Assembly: GCA_947044365.1 (NCBI GenBank) | Contig: OX345645.1 | Location: forward strand, 3,127,741-3,191,740 | DNA from: Petrosia ficiformis | Lineage: Eukaryota > Porifera > Demospongiae > Haplosclerida > Petrosiidae | Length of the DNA: 64,000 nt | Direction of reading: 5' to 3' | Part shown: positions 13,901-28,900 of the stretch, in pieces | Layout of the letters: every line of letters begins with the position of its first letter | Numbering within the stretch: the stretch's first letter is position 1 | Notes under the pieces: model-generated | Told to the model about the DNA's origin: nothing | What the model saw: only the letters and a program-made list of their open reading frames with translations | The model's database searches: none | Made by a program: the position numbers and the translations under genes

Positions 13901-16900
13901 TGAACTGTGTCCTGCTGGAGAAAAGAATGCTGGATGGAAATTCCTTTATACGTATCTCCAAGTAAGAGGTGTAAGGAAAGCAGAGAACAAGTAGATGTTA
14001 TGTCGGTTACAAGTGAAAGGTCATATTAAAAAGCATAATAAGGAATTCACTTTGTCTGCTGTGAAAGATCTCACTTGTGAAGGTTTCTGGAAAGTAGGAC
14101 CTGAACATTGGAGAAAGAACATTAGCCATGTTAGAAATAAATTGGAAGACCACTAATCTAATACATAGATGTGTTAGTTCATTTTTGAGGAGAATCAGAT
14201 GAGTCATCAGAGGAAGAAAACAGTAATTGAGAATCAGATGGCAGCGTCAGTAGTGATAGAGAATAGATAATATAGTATTGAAATATTAATTGCAGTGTAT
14301 TATTATAATTGTTTACACAGTACCTACTTATAAGCCACTAGTGTAATGGTACAATATGTACAGTTTATGATCTGTGATCGTATCGAACATTATTGGATTC
14401 AGCAAGTAACAACCAGTAGAATGGTCTTTGTTGTTTATCAATACGATGATGTATAAGAAAGTTTATAACCACAGACGTCTGCGACTCCCGAATGTGAATA
14501 GACTATAGTACAGTTTCAAAGAATAGTGATTTAGTTTGTCATACGTCATCAATAATTATGGTAGTACAGTTAATTATAGTACAGGAAGTTGTGTAAAAAA
14601 AATCGAATTATATAGTTACTGATATCACAACTACTTTGTATGATTTGAAGCACCATTTGGTTTCTGTTGTTGCTGTAACTATTCAAATATACAGCCGTGT
14701 TATTAAGTTTCCTCAGCATAGGTGTTCGTGTGGTGTGTGTGTTTGTGTGTGTTGTGAAACTACAAATCGATTGAGGTAATAATAGATAAGTAAAACCAGG
14801 AGCATAGTGAAATGATGTATTTCGAAATGGTATCGTGGGCTCCTGCAAAGCAAATGTGAAAAACAGTTTTTATGTCTGAAGTTTATGTTGCTGTTTGACC
14901 CTGAGAAGACTTTAGTTATATCAGAACATGTCACACAGCCATTCCTAGCGTGACTTACCAACTTAAGGTCTAGCAACATTGAAGCAGTGACAGGGTTCTC
15001 ACTAGGCTTTTCAGTGGTGGTGCTGCAGCAGCTGCACCACTATTTACACAGTTTGTACCACCAATTAAGCTGTGGAATTCAACCTGCACAACCATCTCTT
15101 TATGGCTCAACACAAACCTTACACTATTGTAAATACAATATGTATAATCCTTCTCTAGCTCACCAAACAAGTCTAATTAATTGACCACTCAAACACACTT
15201 CAGCCACACCCACTAAATATTTTGACAATTTGATAAAAGTTTATACCTGTATCACGAATTGCAAAAATTCTGGCAAGAGCACTGAGCAGTGATACAATAA
15301 AACTATAAATGTGCTTAGTTCAATTACTGAATCAAGCTTACCATTTCTCAGATAGTCACACACACATATACATACCACAGTGGCTGAATCCATAGTAGTG
15401 CACGCACACTCATGAATTTATAATGAGCTCAGTTTAAACTTAATGTCTCTTATAAGTACAGGAATTTTATCCTGATATCTATCTATATGGTAATCATATT
15501 ATCCAGTTCTGTAATTTACATATGTATGATTAATTCTTGTGATATCACTAATAACAATTCAAAATATCAATCCATCAAAATGTTTAAAACTAAGTATGTA
15601 TTTATCAAGTATTATATACTAGCTTCATTATCTTATCACATGTATATCTAGTGGAATATCATAGGATTTAAAGGAATGAGACCCTTTTCACCAGCAATCA
15701 TTCTTAACCCTTACCAAAAGTGGTGACTCTATTGCATATATTTTGGCCACCGTTCACTTTCCCTACCCCAAACTTGGCTCCTTTTTCGACGTGGAGTACT
15801 ACTTCTACCAACTTGCTTACCAGGACTCGAAAGCCCCCAAGCGCTTCGTAGGATTAAATCAAATGCAGTTCTCTCCCTCTTTTGACTGGAACTGGGGCAA
15901 ACAAAATGACCCCACTGCATGTTAGCCACCAGCTACACCCACGATTTCAGGTTTTACAGCAAAGGAAATACCTTAGGTACCCCACCAGAGCAAGTGCCTG
16001 ACACCAATTATAAGCATTTGGAGTTCTTCGTAATGCTAGGAACACACTTCGAACCACGTAGGGGTCAAATGTCACATATATGTGAAATCAGTCCTCTAAG
16101 GGATATAGTATATTTGGTTTTCAAATTAATTTCATTTGTCAGTCATTTGACTATCACATGTTTTAAAATTTAATAAATCAAAATCATCCTAAAGATGAAC
16201 ACTATTATAAAACAAAAATCAAAAGAGTTCCAAATAACTGCAAATTAATAGCAAACAGGACCATGCCAAATGTGCAACTTGTCAAGAGGAGCATGAATAT
16301 CCAACTCTGTCTGAATTGCCACTACAGTATGTGTGACCTCAACTTCCACACTGTTGACATGTACAACAATATGAATACTCTCTTTATCCTCAATTGTCAC
16401 AATCTAATAGTGGAGAATATAATCAAATTTCTTCAGTATCACGATACATTTGTTAATCAAATTATTTGTCAAACTCTTACATTTAAACACTTGTTACTCA
16501 ACCAGTTTGTACAAGAAACTAACTAAATTTGTTACCTAGGTGGTGGAGCAATAATTGCTCTTCCAGGATACCAGACTTAGTTGGATATCTATAAAAAATG
16601 ACTGAATTATGAGCATTTAAATGTAAGCATTTGACAAAATTATTATTTGTCAAATGTCTGATTTTTGTATCCATGATCACATATTTATGCATCATGGGAT
16701 GTACTTCATCTACAAATACCTTAATATGATAACAGCCATCACTTCCTTGTCCAGATGGAGTCACACGATATATAAGAACTCTAAAGACCTCAAATTTTAT
16801 CCCAATCCTCTCTTCAACAGTAGCTCTCACCTGTGAAATATTCGAGATATACACATGTACATACCTAACACTTCTACTCAACTAACCTTATCAGCTATAT

Positions 16901-19900
16901 CTTGAATTCGCTTATCAGCTGGTAAAATAGGACCTGGGGATGCCATGACTGCTTGCTTTTAGAGTTCAGTGATATCTGCTTCTGCTTTTAGAATCCAGCA
17001 ATATCTGCTTGTGCTTTTATAGTCTTCAGTATACTGCTGATAAGCATAAATAAATTAGATTATTACATACTTATGCGGAAAAGCAAATTTGTAAATATGC
17101 TATACTATACATGTACATGTTTATACAGGTACATATAGAACCCATATGCATGTATATAAAATTATTTTTTTAAGTGGTTGGATCTTCTAATGTTTCTGTA
17201 ATACTTAGTAATGCACCTGGTATACATAATATACATGTAATAATTGTAGTATATTGTGTTTATTTAGTTATAATTCTACATATTCATGTTTTTTTGTGGA
17301 CATGCTCAGTTGTCGTTGTCTGTGGTTTATCTTTTGTATGGTCTATCGGAGTTTAGGTTGCTGTAGTACCTTTCTCCTTTTTGTGTATATATTTCTATAT
17401 TTTACGAAGAGATCTTTATTTAACTATTTAAGTTGTGGGTCAATTACACAAACATCACAATAATATGTATATAAAATATATTATATAATCATATATGGTG
17501 GTACCATAAAGACCCAACTGATCAGTACATTGTAATTAGTACTCACAAATACATGCAACTAATATATTGTGTGCTTGTTGTTCTTGTGAGTCACATTAGC
17601 CAGTTGTATTTTCTACCTTTTCAAAACAAACATAATTTCCATTCTAAACATTCATTCATCAGTGATTACAGTAATATCATGATATTGGTGAATGAGGTAT
17701 TAGAATTTGCAATATAAAATATGTTAGTATTGTGCATGTAATGGTTGTAACCATAGCAACCTGTGTAAGGTTTAAATTACTCAGTTGTGTACAGTGTGCA
17801 CTACAAAACAAATAACTATTATAGTCAATTCAAGTTCAGGAGTCACTGATCCCAACAGCGGAAGAATTGCATCATTGGAATGTAAAATTATTACGTGTTT
17901 GTGATCTCTTACTTGAGCTTGTACCTACCTCGTGTATACCCGCATGTCTTGGCAGGAAACTTAGAGAAAGTGTTGCTGTGTTTTTCGACCTGCATCTGTA
18001 GTTAGACTTGACATGTCTAAAGGAAAACGAGTCAGGAGCAACTCCAGTAATATTTGTAATCGACATGAGTATTTTGATTGGCACAGTAAGAAATAGAAGT
18101 CCACTCCACGTAAGTAATGTAAAAAGACTGATGAAGCCTCTGGCTTCTCAGAGTGCATTGTCAACAGTTGTGTCCTGCTGGAGAAGAGTATGCTGGATGA
18201 AAATTCCTTTACATCTCCAAATAAGAGGTGTAAGGAAAGCAAAGAACATGTAGATGTTATGTCGGTTACAAGTGAAAGATCATGTTAAAAAGCATAATGA
18301 GAAGTTCACTTTGTTGGCTGTGAAAGATCTCACTTGTGAAGGTTTCTGGAATGTAGGACCTGAACAATGGATAAGAACATTAGCCATGTTAGAGATACGT
18401 ACATTAGAAGACCACTAATCTAATACATAGAGGAGTTAGTTCATTTTTGAGGACAATCAGACGAGTCATTAGAGGAGAAAACAGTAATTGAGAATCAGAT
18501 GGCAGCATCAGTAGTGACGGAGAATAGATAATTATAAATGATGTAGTATTGAAATATTAATTGCAGTGTATAAATTGTATTATTATAATTTTTTACAGAG
18601 TACCTACTTATAAGCCACTTACTTTCAGGTATTCCTGTGCTTAAGCATGGAGTTTAATGCTACAATACGTATAGTTTATGATTTGCGATCGTGTCACACA
18701 TTGTTGGATTCAGCAAGTAACAACGAGTAGAATGGTATTTGTTGCATGTCAATGCGACGACATATAAGAAAGTTTATAACCACAGACGTCTGCGACTCCC
18801 GAATGTGAATAGACTATAGTACAGTTTCAAAGAATAGTGATTTATTTTGTCATACATCATCAATAATTATGGTAGTACAGTTAATTATAGTACAGGAAGT
18901 TGGTAAAAACATCTAATTATATAGTTACTGATATCACAACTACTTTGTATGATTTGAAGCACCATTTGGTTTCTGTTGTTGCTGTAACTATTCAAACATA
19001 CAGCCGTATTGTTATTACGTAAGTTTCCTCAGCACAGGTGTTCGTGTGGTGTGTGTGTGTGTGTGTGTGTGCGTTTTAGGTGTGCCCATTGTTAGTGGAG
19101 AAAGTAGTTACAGAAGTAGCCTTAATGTACTTACCCACTCTCCAACCAACCAATAAACACTGTAGACAGACCTGTCTCTGTCTACTGGACGATGAATCTG
19201 CTCTAAAAGTATCAAACCACTAGTTCTTACTTCCAATGCCCCATCATTGATTGAACTTAATTAAACCAAAATACTAAATTAATATACTTTTCAGTTGGCA
19301 AACGTTGGCTTAGCAGCTGAGATTGAGATTCTGATAACCTAATTGACCTGTAACATAGCTATAGAGCTATTTCATCACGGGATCAATTGCGCTGTCCCGC
19401 CTACGCATTTGGCATGTTGGTGTACAGCAGCTGCCCACACATTTTTATGTATTTGAAATGCAAATTACGCTGAAAACTTGAGTGAAGATGCGAAGAGAAG
19501 ATACAAGGACAAGATTAAAATAATAAATGATCTAGATCCATTTGCAAATGGTCTTGGGGAACCAGTAGTTGATTTTTGCCTTTAGTAAAAGCTGGTATGT
19601 GAAGTCTAGCATGCACTGTACCAACTGAATCAGCAATATCAAATATGCTGGAACATTGTCACCTGGAAGTAACTTGTCACAGTGTTCTGTTAAATAATTG
19701 TCACTCCCCCCCCCCCCCCCCCCCCCCCCCCCAAGTTTCGGAAACAAATGAAACCATACATTGTGGTGTTATTCCTATTAATACCTTCACAGTGTTATAG
19801 TGTTTGTAAGAAGACCACATGGAGGCTCATGCTTTGAGATTGGAAGGATGTTCACAAAAAAATTCAAAACTGTTACAGTCAATAACTACGGCGACTTTCT

Positions 19901-22900
19901 TCCCAAATGAAGCTTGAAAACAGTCCAGCATTGTTTTTCGCAAGGCATCATGATCTGGCCAAAAAATCAGACTTTTTAACTTGATATCCGATATGGTCAG
20001 CCACTTTAACAGAATCCGTGAAAACACTGGAGTAGAAATTCTAAAATGATATGCTAGATTCTGACTTGCACAGTTTAAACAGAGTTTTACCAATACTAGC
20101 ATGAACTTCTGGAATGGTGTGAATTTTTGACTCATAGAAATTAATTGAGACTTTACAACATGATCAAATACTGCTTTTAGTATCTGAAAATTTAGCAAGC
20201 CAGTGTAAAATCTAACTGTATCTTCTTTCTGAAGAGATTCCATACAAAAACATAGAACAGATTGGACAAGTGCTATTGTCATGTCTTGAATAATAGAGTG
20301 ACGCTTAAACAACTCCTCTTGTATAGAAGTAACAGTGCTTGATGTTAATTCTGTCTGTGTTGCTTCAGTCTTCATACCTTCCTTGAGCATTACTTCTTGT
20401 GCATCTTCTTTCCCAACACTAGTATTCTCTTCAGTACCAACTATGTCTTTAGTATCATCAATTATAGTAGAGGCACTGATTGAAAGTAAGACTCAGTGCT
20501 GCTTCTTGCTCATTAGATTCTTTCCTTCCTCTCATTCTCTCCCATCTAGCTACACTTACAGGACTAGTATTCTTTGTACGACCAAGGGTTTGAGTAGGCA
20601 ACCAATCTGGGTTTGTCTCATGAAATAGATTTGCTGGCTTAACAGCTATGAAGTGCCGGGAACATATACGATCATTTCTGAGTATCTTCTCAGCTAGATC
20701 ATCTCTTGATATGGCAGCAAGAAACCCATCTCTTCTTTTCTTACTGAGTTCATACTCCTGTTCACTTTGGTATCTAATTACAACAGGTATTCTATACATC
20801 TTTATCTCGACCAGAGCGCTTCAAACAATCAATGACAACACAAAGAACCATTACTAGTTTGCTACAATGCTGCAAACTCAAACACAGGTGGAGCTGGTAA
20901 CTGTGCACCAATATGCTTGTTATTTCATGTGATCTATGACGTTACACGAAATAGCTCTATATCCCTTCCCTCATATAATTTCAAAGGGCTTGTATATATA
21001 TTCAAATGTTTTGATGTTTTGGTAACACTGGATTAGTTACTGTGGATAGTCTAGTCTTGGGAACCAGAAATGGGGGTTAAAGACATTTTTGTGGGATCCC
21101 AATGCTCCCCATTCTATCTGACTTTTTTTTAGTATATTTATTATCAGGAGCTTATGAGCGCCACGAAGCGGCGCAAAGGAGCGTCAAACTGCACTAACCA
21201 TCTGTTGTCAAATCACACTTTCAGCAAAACTCCAAATATGGTCAAAAGGATGGGTTTAAGATAAGTGTTCCAATGTACATATAAAAGCTATAATTATGTA
21301 TGCATATAAAATTGCAGTGCCTAATTAATCCCTACCTATAACTGTTACTATAATATCTCTCTTATTAGCATTTCCTCACTAGATCGTCTAAAGTTTTTGT
21401 GATACATGTACTTAGTAATACACATATACATAAGATTAAAGACACCACCTGCAGTATTGTAAATGTGTATGTATGCAAGTATGTATGCTATACTATCATG
21501 TACAATTCTACATATATGTACTAACAGCTTGTGCATACAATTAAATTGCTTGAACATTTTTTGTGAAATACTCAATAGATTTAGAATAAGTAAAACCAGG
21601 AATATAGTGAAAGAATTATAAACCAATTTTAGGAGGTATATATATATATACCAGATATATTAATTGGTTTGGAGGAGGTTTATAACCTAGACCCATAGGC
21701 CCATGAAGTATATCCACATAAACCTCTGAACTCCAGCAGGTGATATATCTGGCATATATACAAACTAGACATGGTTTATATAATAGACGCTATGATTTAA
21801 TAATTTAATTTTTGATGAGGCGTATGGGCATAATATACATCTAACCACATCAAATGGTCTCCATGGTAGCATAGTACAATGTTATAATTATTATGTTTAA
21901 TAAGCGTGTGTCTTCCATGATACACAATACTACACTACATCATGTATATGTACAAATTGAAACTAAGCATATTAAAATTTCATAGTAGACAATATTTCTT
22001 TTAATTCTCCAATTAAAAAAAAACCCAGAAAACCAAACATTTCGATAGCTAATCAGCTATCTTCATTAGCGGTATAACAAGAAACATGTAAACGTTAACT
22101 AGTTATATAGCAAAATGTGAAAATACTAGATATCATACACTGTACAATAGTTCTGAGTTCAGATTATTATACCACTAATGAAGATAGCTGAATAGCTATC
22201 GAAACGTTTGGTTTTTTGTTCTTTCAGATAAATTGATTGGAGAATTAAAATTACTATGGAATGTGGATATACCCAATGATTCAGGATTATACATGTACTA
22301 TTATAAATTCATGAAATATTGCTATGGAAACGTGCAAATAGCGTGTCTTGTGAGCATTCTTAAGGTGGCGTTACAGCGGAAGTGAGAAACCATACAATTA
22401 CCCGTTAATTATATTCATACTTTATTCATGATATTCATTTTGTGGTTGCAGTACAATACTATGTGCATACAGAACTGCGTTAAATATACATTCCTGTGGT
22501 ATTATCTCTGCTATAATGAATCAAAGTCAGTGGGTTGTACTGAGGTACATTTTTCTCAGCTCTAATAATCGGTACAGCTCTGAAAATTTGAACAAACTTT
22601 TGTTACACGTGTACCTACAAAACAACGAAGCAATTTTTTCAATAGCGAAGCACTTTGTCGAGAAATTTGTCGAAGAAGGATGATGATATACAACCCCTGT
22701 GGTACAGAAACAGATATAAGGAAAAGGTCTTCGTTGTTTTTTAGACTAGGATGTATTCACTTTGCACAGTAAGTGTCCAGTCTTTGTCTTGTGTGTTTAT
22801 GGAGAAAAATGTACCTTTGCGGCCGGTTCTGCTGACGATCATAACTCATGAATACAACATGCAAAATACTTCAAATTTTCACTGATAATAAACTTCAATA

Positions 22901-25900
22901 AAATAATATTGTGTTGCAAATATGAAAATGAATTAAGAAATTGTAACAATGAAAATAACAAAAAAACTTTTAGCTATGAGTATCATTAACGTCACCGTAC
23001 CGCCACCTTAATACAAAATCAAGCTCACAATTCTCAGATACAGTCACGTATACAATATGATTACTACAGTGGTTGAATCCATAGTAGTGTACACACATTC
23101 ATGAATTTGTAATGAGCTCAGTTTAAACTTAACATCTTTTATAAGTACAGGAATTTTACCCTGATATCTGTTTATATGGTAATCATACTATCCAATTCTG
23201 TAATTTATGATTAATTCTTGTGATATCACAATTGAAAATATTAATCCATCAAAATTTTTAAACTACAGTATGTATTTATCAAGTATTATTATACTAGCTT
23301 CATTATGTTATTGTATGTATATCTAGTGGAATATCATAGGATTTAATAAGAATGAGACCCTTTTAACCAGCAATCATTCTAGTATATTTGGTTTTCAAAT
23401 TAATTTCATTTGTCAGTCATTTGACTATCACATGTTTTAAATCACATTTTAATAATCAAAATCATCCTAAAGATGAACATCTATTATAAAACTAAAATCA
23501 ATTTAATAAGAGTTCTCAGTTACTGCAGGAGTTAATTACCGAACACCAAGTTCATGAAAAATATGCAACTTTTCAAGAGGAGCATGAATATCCAACTCTG
23601 TCTGAATTGCCACTACAGTATGTTTGACCTCAACTTCCACACTGTCGACATGTACAACAATATGAATACTCTCTTTATCCTCAATTGTCACAATCTAATA
23701 GTGGGAAATATAATCAAATGTCTTCAGTATCATGATACATTTGTTAATCAAATTATTTAGTCAAACTCTTACATTTAAACACTTGTTACTGAACCAGTTT
23801 GTACAAGAAACTAACTAAATTTGTTACCTAGGCGGTGGAGCAATAATTGCTCTTCCAGGATACCAGACTTAGTTGGTTATCTATAAAAAATGACTGAATT
23901 ATGAGCATTTAAATGTAAGCATTTGACAAAATTATTATTTGTCAAATGTTTGATTTTTGCATCCATGGTCACCTATAATTATGAATCATGTGATACACTT
24001 CATCTACAAATACCTTAATATGATAACAACCATCACTTCCTTGTCCAGATGGGGTCACACGATATATGAGAACTTTAAAGACCTCAAATTTTATCCCAAT
24101 TCTCTCTTCAACAGTAGCTCTCACCTGATGAAAATTTGAGATATACACATGTACATACCTACCATGGCTTTTTTTTAGTTTTTCAGCTTATCAGCTGGTA
24201 AAATAGGACCTGGTAATACCATAACTGCTTGCTTTTAGAATCCACAATTTTTTGTAAGAAATGTACTTCCATCTACAAATACCTTAATATGGTAACAGCC
24301 ATCACTTCCTTGACCAGATGGGGTCACACGGTATGTAAGAACTTTAAACACCTCAAATGTTATCCCAATATTTTCTTTAACAGTAGCTCTCACCTGTGGA
24401 ATATTTGATATATACACATGTACATACCTAATAATTCTAACACTTATACTGAACTGACCTCATCTGCTATATCTTGAATTTGCTTATCAGCTGGTAAAAT
24501 AGGACTTGGTTTGGCTTTTTTTTAGTCCACCAATATCTGGTTGTTTTTATAGTCTTTAGTATCACTACTTGTAATAGCAAAATGTACATGTTGAGTGAAT
24601 ATGTCTGATTTTGTACACAAGCTTGTTATATCTTTAATAGAAGTGATATTAATGTTATAACTTGTTTCCAACCATTCCTCATTCTTCTTATATGTTTGTA
24701 CAATATTTAATAATACACATAGCTAATATGTTTAACATCTACATGTAATTGAATTCATTATCAGGTGGTAAAATAGGATTGGGTGCCATTACTGATTACT
24801 TTTAGAGTCCACCAATATCAGCTTCATTTTTATAATCTTCAGTATCACTACTGACAAACATAAATAAAATATTGATTATTACACAGTTACATGTATGAGA
24901 AAGTGATTGAGTGCAATACGTGTTTAATATGTACATGTACTGTGAATATGTAATACTATGTATTTACATGTACATGTACATGTACATACATGTACATTAC
25001 ATTTCTTTTTCTATTTCTGTGAAGTATTCACTACCTTCAATAGAAGTGTTATTATCATGTTACTTGTTACATTACTCATTTTTCTGATGTTTATTTAGTA
25101 ATACTTTTATACATAATTATTACTGTATGATTATTATACACTATATTTATAAGCACTGCCTGCAGTATTGTAAATGTGTATGTAGGGAAGCATGTATGCA
25201 GTACTATTATGTACAATTGTACATGTACATGTATGTGCATACAATTACAATACTTGAACATTTTTGTGAAGTGCTCACTACCGAAACAATACAACTGTTA
25301 CTCTGTTATTAGGTTTTCCTATATGGTGCACCATTGGCCAAAAGAGCTTCTTATTTGGCACTATACAGTTCTCTTTTAGGCCAGACGGCACAGGTAATTA
25401 TGTCACTAACGGCATTAACTCTTTGTTTATTGGCTCAAGATGTATTCCCAATGGCGCCTACCTACATGTACTTGAGATCTAGCGACATTGAAACAGTGAC
25501 ACAATCAAACAATAGATGTACCTACTAATTACTGATGCATTGATAAGAGATTTTACCGATATTCCGATAAACCGATAATTACTTTAGATATGTACCAATA
25601 ACCGATACCAATTTGATATTATATCTACGTTCTGGTTTCTGATTCTTTCAATGAAAACGAGTATTTTCTTATTAATTATGAGTATCATAAAAGTAATTAA
25701 TGATGCTATAATCACAAGAAATGACTTTAATGGTACACTTTTGACAATATCGGTTATATCTTCAGAAATAACTGATACCAATACTGATATATTTTGAAAA
25801 AAGTATCCCTGTAATTGCTTTCTGATGACCATGTATCAATCATTGCTGATAGCACTAGTGTTTCTACCTTTCAGTGTACTCAAAAACTGGGGCCTAAAGA

Positions 25901-28900
25901 AGTAAGTGTAATTGCAGTCTAAGTGCACAGAAGCTGAAGTACTCCTTCAAGGTTCTAAATGATGACTTCCTCGTGTCTGAAACTCAACATCTTATATTTA
26001 CTTGTTATAAATTCTTGTTTCATCTTTATACTGTTTCTCTGCTATATACATGTACAAGAGTTATTAGCAGTTTTACACATCCCTATAATTGCTTTCCATA
26101 GGGTTTAATGTGGTATATATATATATATATATGTTTGTGTCACTTGCCGAATATGTGTTGTATTTGTAAGCTGCATCATTCTGGGGGGCTTGGTCAATTA
26201 ATGGGCGTGGTGCGTAAAACGGGCTCTCAAGCTACAGACCAGCAGGAGGAATGGCCCTGTGGGGCATAAAAATAATGGCCAATAATGACCGATACTGATT
26301 ACCAATTCGATTGTCAGTGCGTCACTACTACTAATATTTGTCTGTAAATACATGACAATGCTAATATTATATACACATATTCAAACTAAAGTAGCATCAT
26401 GTTGAAACTGATCTCATTATAAATTCACGAAATATAATTCTATGGAAACATGTAAATAATATATGTATATATGTCTTGTGTACATGATTAGTGCAATTCC
26501 CTACATGTAAATCAAGCTCACATTTTTCAGATACAGCTCACATATACATGTACATGTATAGTATGATTACCACTGAGGTTGAATTCATAGTAGTGCAAAC
26601 ACTCATGAATTTATAATAATCTATATACAGGAATGTCATCCTGATTTCTTTAATAATTCCAAAGATGCCTTTCTTCAAAGTCATAATTATGAAAAGTATT
26701 ATGTGGTTAATGTGTATTGTATTGTGGTTTAGGGTTAGCCTTTGAAGGCATTTCTAGACATCACTGTATACTAGCCTCATTATATTATTGTATGTGGAAT
26801 AGCATAAGTTTTATTATTTTGAAAAGAATGAACCCCCTTTTCACCAACAATCATCCCAGTATATTTGGTTTACAAAATAATTGCATTTGTCAGTCATTTG
26901 TGGTTTAAATCACACTTTAATAAATCAAAATCATCCTAAAGATGAACAAAACTAAAAATCAAAATAGTTCCAAATAACTGAAAATTAAACAATAGGACCT
27001 TGACCAAAAACATGCAGCTTTTCAAGAGGAGCATGAATATCCAACTCTGTCTGAATTGCCACCACAGTATATTTGACCTCAACTTGCACACTGTTGACGT
27101 GTACAACAATATGAATACTCTCTTTCTCCTCAATTGTCACAATCTAATAGTGGAGAATATAAACATTTTACTTCAGTATCATGATACATTTGTTAATCAA
27201 ATTGTCTAGAGTTATAAGATCATACATGTATAATCATGAATCGGAGATTGACACTACCACATATTGTTGTACTATGCAATTTGTTTGTAAGAGATGTACT
27301 TCATCTACAAATACCTTAATATGATAACAACCATCACTTCCTGGTCCAGATGGGGTCACACGATATATAATAACTCTAAAGACCTCAAATTTTATCCCAA
27401 TCCTCTCTTCAACAGTAGCTCTCACCTGAGGAATATTTGAGATATACACATGTACATACCTAATAATTCTAACACTTATACTGAACTAACCTTATCTGCT
27501 ATATCTTGAATTCGCTTATCAGCTGGTAAAATAGGACCTGGTGATGCCATGACTGCTTGCTTTTAGAACACCAATATCTGCTTCTGCTTTTATAGTCTTC
27601 AGTATACTGCTGATAAGCATAAATAAATTAGATTATTACACAATTATGAGGAAATAATGCGGAAAAATGTAAATTTATAAGTATGCTATATTATACATGT
27701 ACATTGCTATATTATACATGTACATTGCTATATTATACATGTACATGTACATATAGAACCCCATAATTATGCATGCATATAAAATTATACCGCCTATTTA
27801 CTTTCTACCTATAACTGTTACTATAATATCTCTCTTATTACCGTTTCCTCGTTATTTTTTAATTGGTTAGATCTTTTAATGTTTCTGTAATACTTACTAA
27901 TGCACCTGGTATACATAATATCGAGAGTATTATATACTCTTGATAATATGCATAATAATTATGTATATAAAATATATTATATAATTATATATGGTGGTAC
28001 CAACTGATTAGTACATTGTAGTTAGTACTGACAATTAACTAAGGTAATGTGTGGTATGTATGCAAACGTATTCAAAGTGAACATGCTTGTTGTTCTTGTG
28101 AGTAACATTCATTGATTAGCTAAAAACTTCATCATTAGCATAACTTTAAACATGTTCTATTTTCTACTTTTTTCCCAAACAAACATAATTACCATTCTAA
28201 ACATATTATTCATTCATCATTGATTACAGTAATATCATGATATTGGTGATTGAGGTATTAGAATTTGCAATATACTTATAAAATATGTTAGTATTTATAA
28301 GTTATAAACATTTCTGTTATGTTAGTCAGTAATTAATTATTAATCAATGCTACATAAAATTAACGTATAATAGATTAAAAACTCAAATGTGACCAAATTT
28401 TCGAAAAGCATTTAAACATTTAATTAACATTTGTTATTAATCATTACTGAAATATGGGCATGGTTAATAAGCCAAATGGCCAAGATTTTACTTGACAAAG
28501 ATGGGCGTGACTGCTAAAGACAGTCAAGTTGTATCAGGTTCTCCTGCCTTCATAGATGTTAGGAAAGGCTTAAAGCTTGCTTCAAAAGTTAGCATAAGGA
28601 CGGGTGAGTATGTCGACAACTCCTCAAGTTCAGTTTTACAAATGTGAAGCTTTCTTGGTAAATACTTGACGTTCAATTTTTTCTGTTATATAAACTGTTC
28701 AATATACCGTTTATACAATTGAATAATCAATTATCGTTTAAACTGAATTTTAACAAAGATTCAGTGTACTACTGAGTGTAGAACGTGCGTAATACAAAAA
28801 CAGAACATTTATATTGGCATATATCATTCATTGATCAGGTGGTAAAATAGGATTGGCTGCCATTACTGATTTCTTTAAGAGTCCACCAATATCTGCTTCG

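Larger units (their letters stand above)
10801..18950. repeat. tandem segmental duplication, units of about 3.8 and 4.3 kb
   Basis: The landmark ATAGTACAGGAAGTTG recurs near 10799, 14576 and 18890. Between landmarks the order is the same: TATAGTTACTGATATCACAA, a GT microsatellite, GGTGGTGCTGCAGCAGCTGC, the cystatin gene, ATTAGCCAGTTGTATTTTCT, then the transposase-tail relic. Unit 2 is longer because of insertions at about 15703-16100 and 17246-17463. The third unit breaks off after the GT run at about 19071. Confidence 0.85.
19360..20961 (-). mobile_element. THAP/DDE_Tnp_4-type DNA transposon, decayed
   Basis: Inverted ends TATAGAGCTATTTC at 19360-19373 and GAAATAGCTCTATA at 20948-20961 bound a 1.6-kb segment that contains the transposase remnant. 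Elements that combine a THAP domain with a DDE_Tnp_4 nuclease are known in animals (ISL2EU-like, Harbinger-related groups). The family name is my inference. Confidence 0.7.

Noticed and set aside
15743..15925. 60-aa frame on + and 66-aa frame on - in the 390-bp insertion
   Set aside because: The segment is an insertion with short inverted ends, absent from the sister unit; the two overlapping frames have no family resemblance.
25316..25528. Possible extra CABIN1 exon ([19 protein letters not shown])
   Set aside because: It is the inverted form of the dispersed GTGCCAAATAAGAAGCTCTT repeat seen at 32400 and 52620, and the host frame joins without it.
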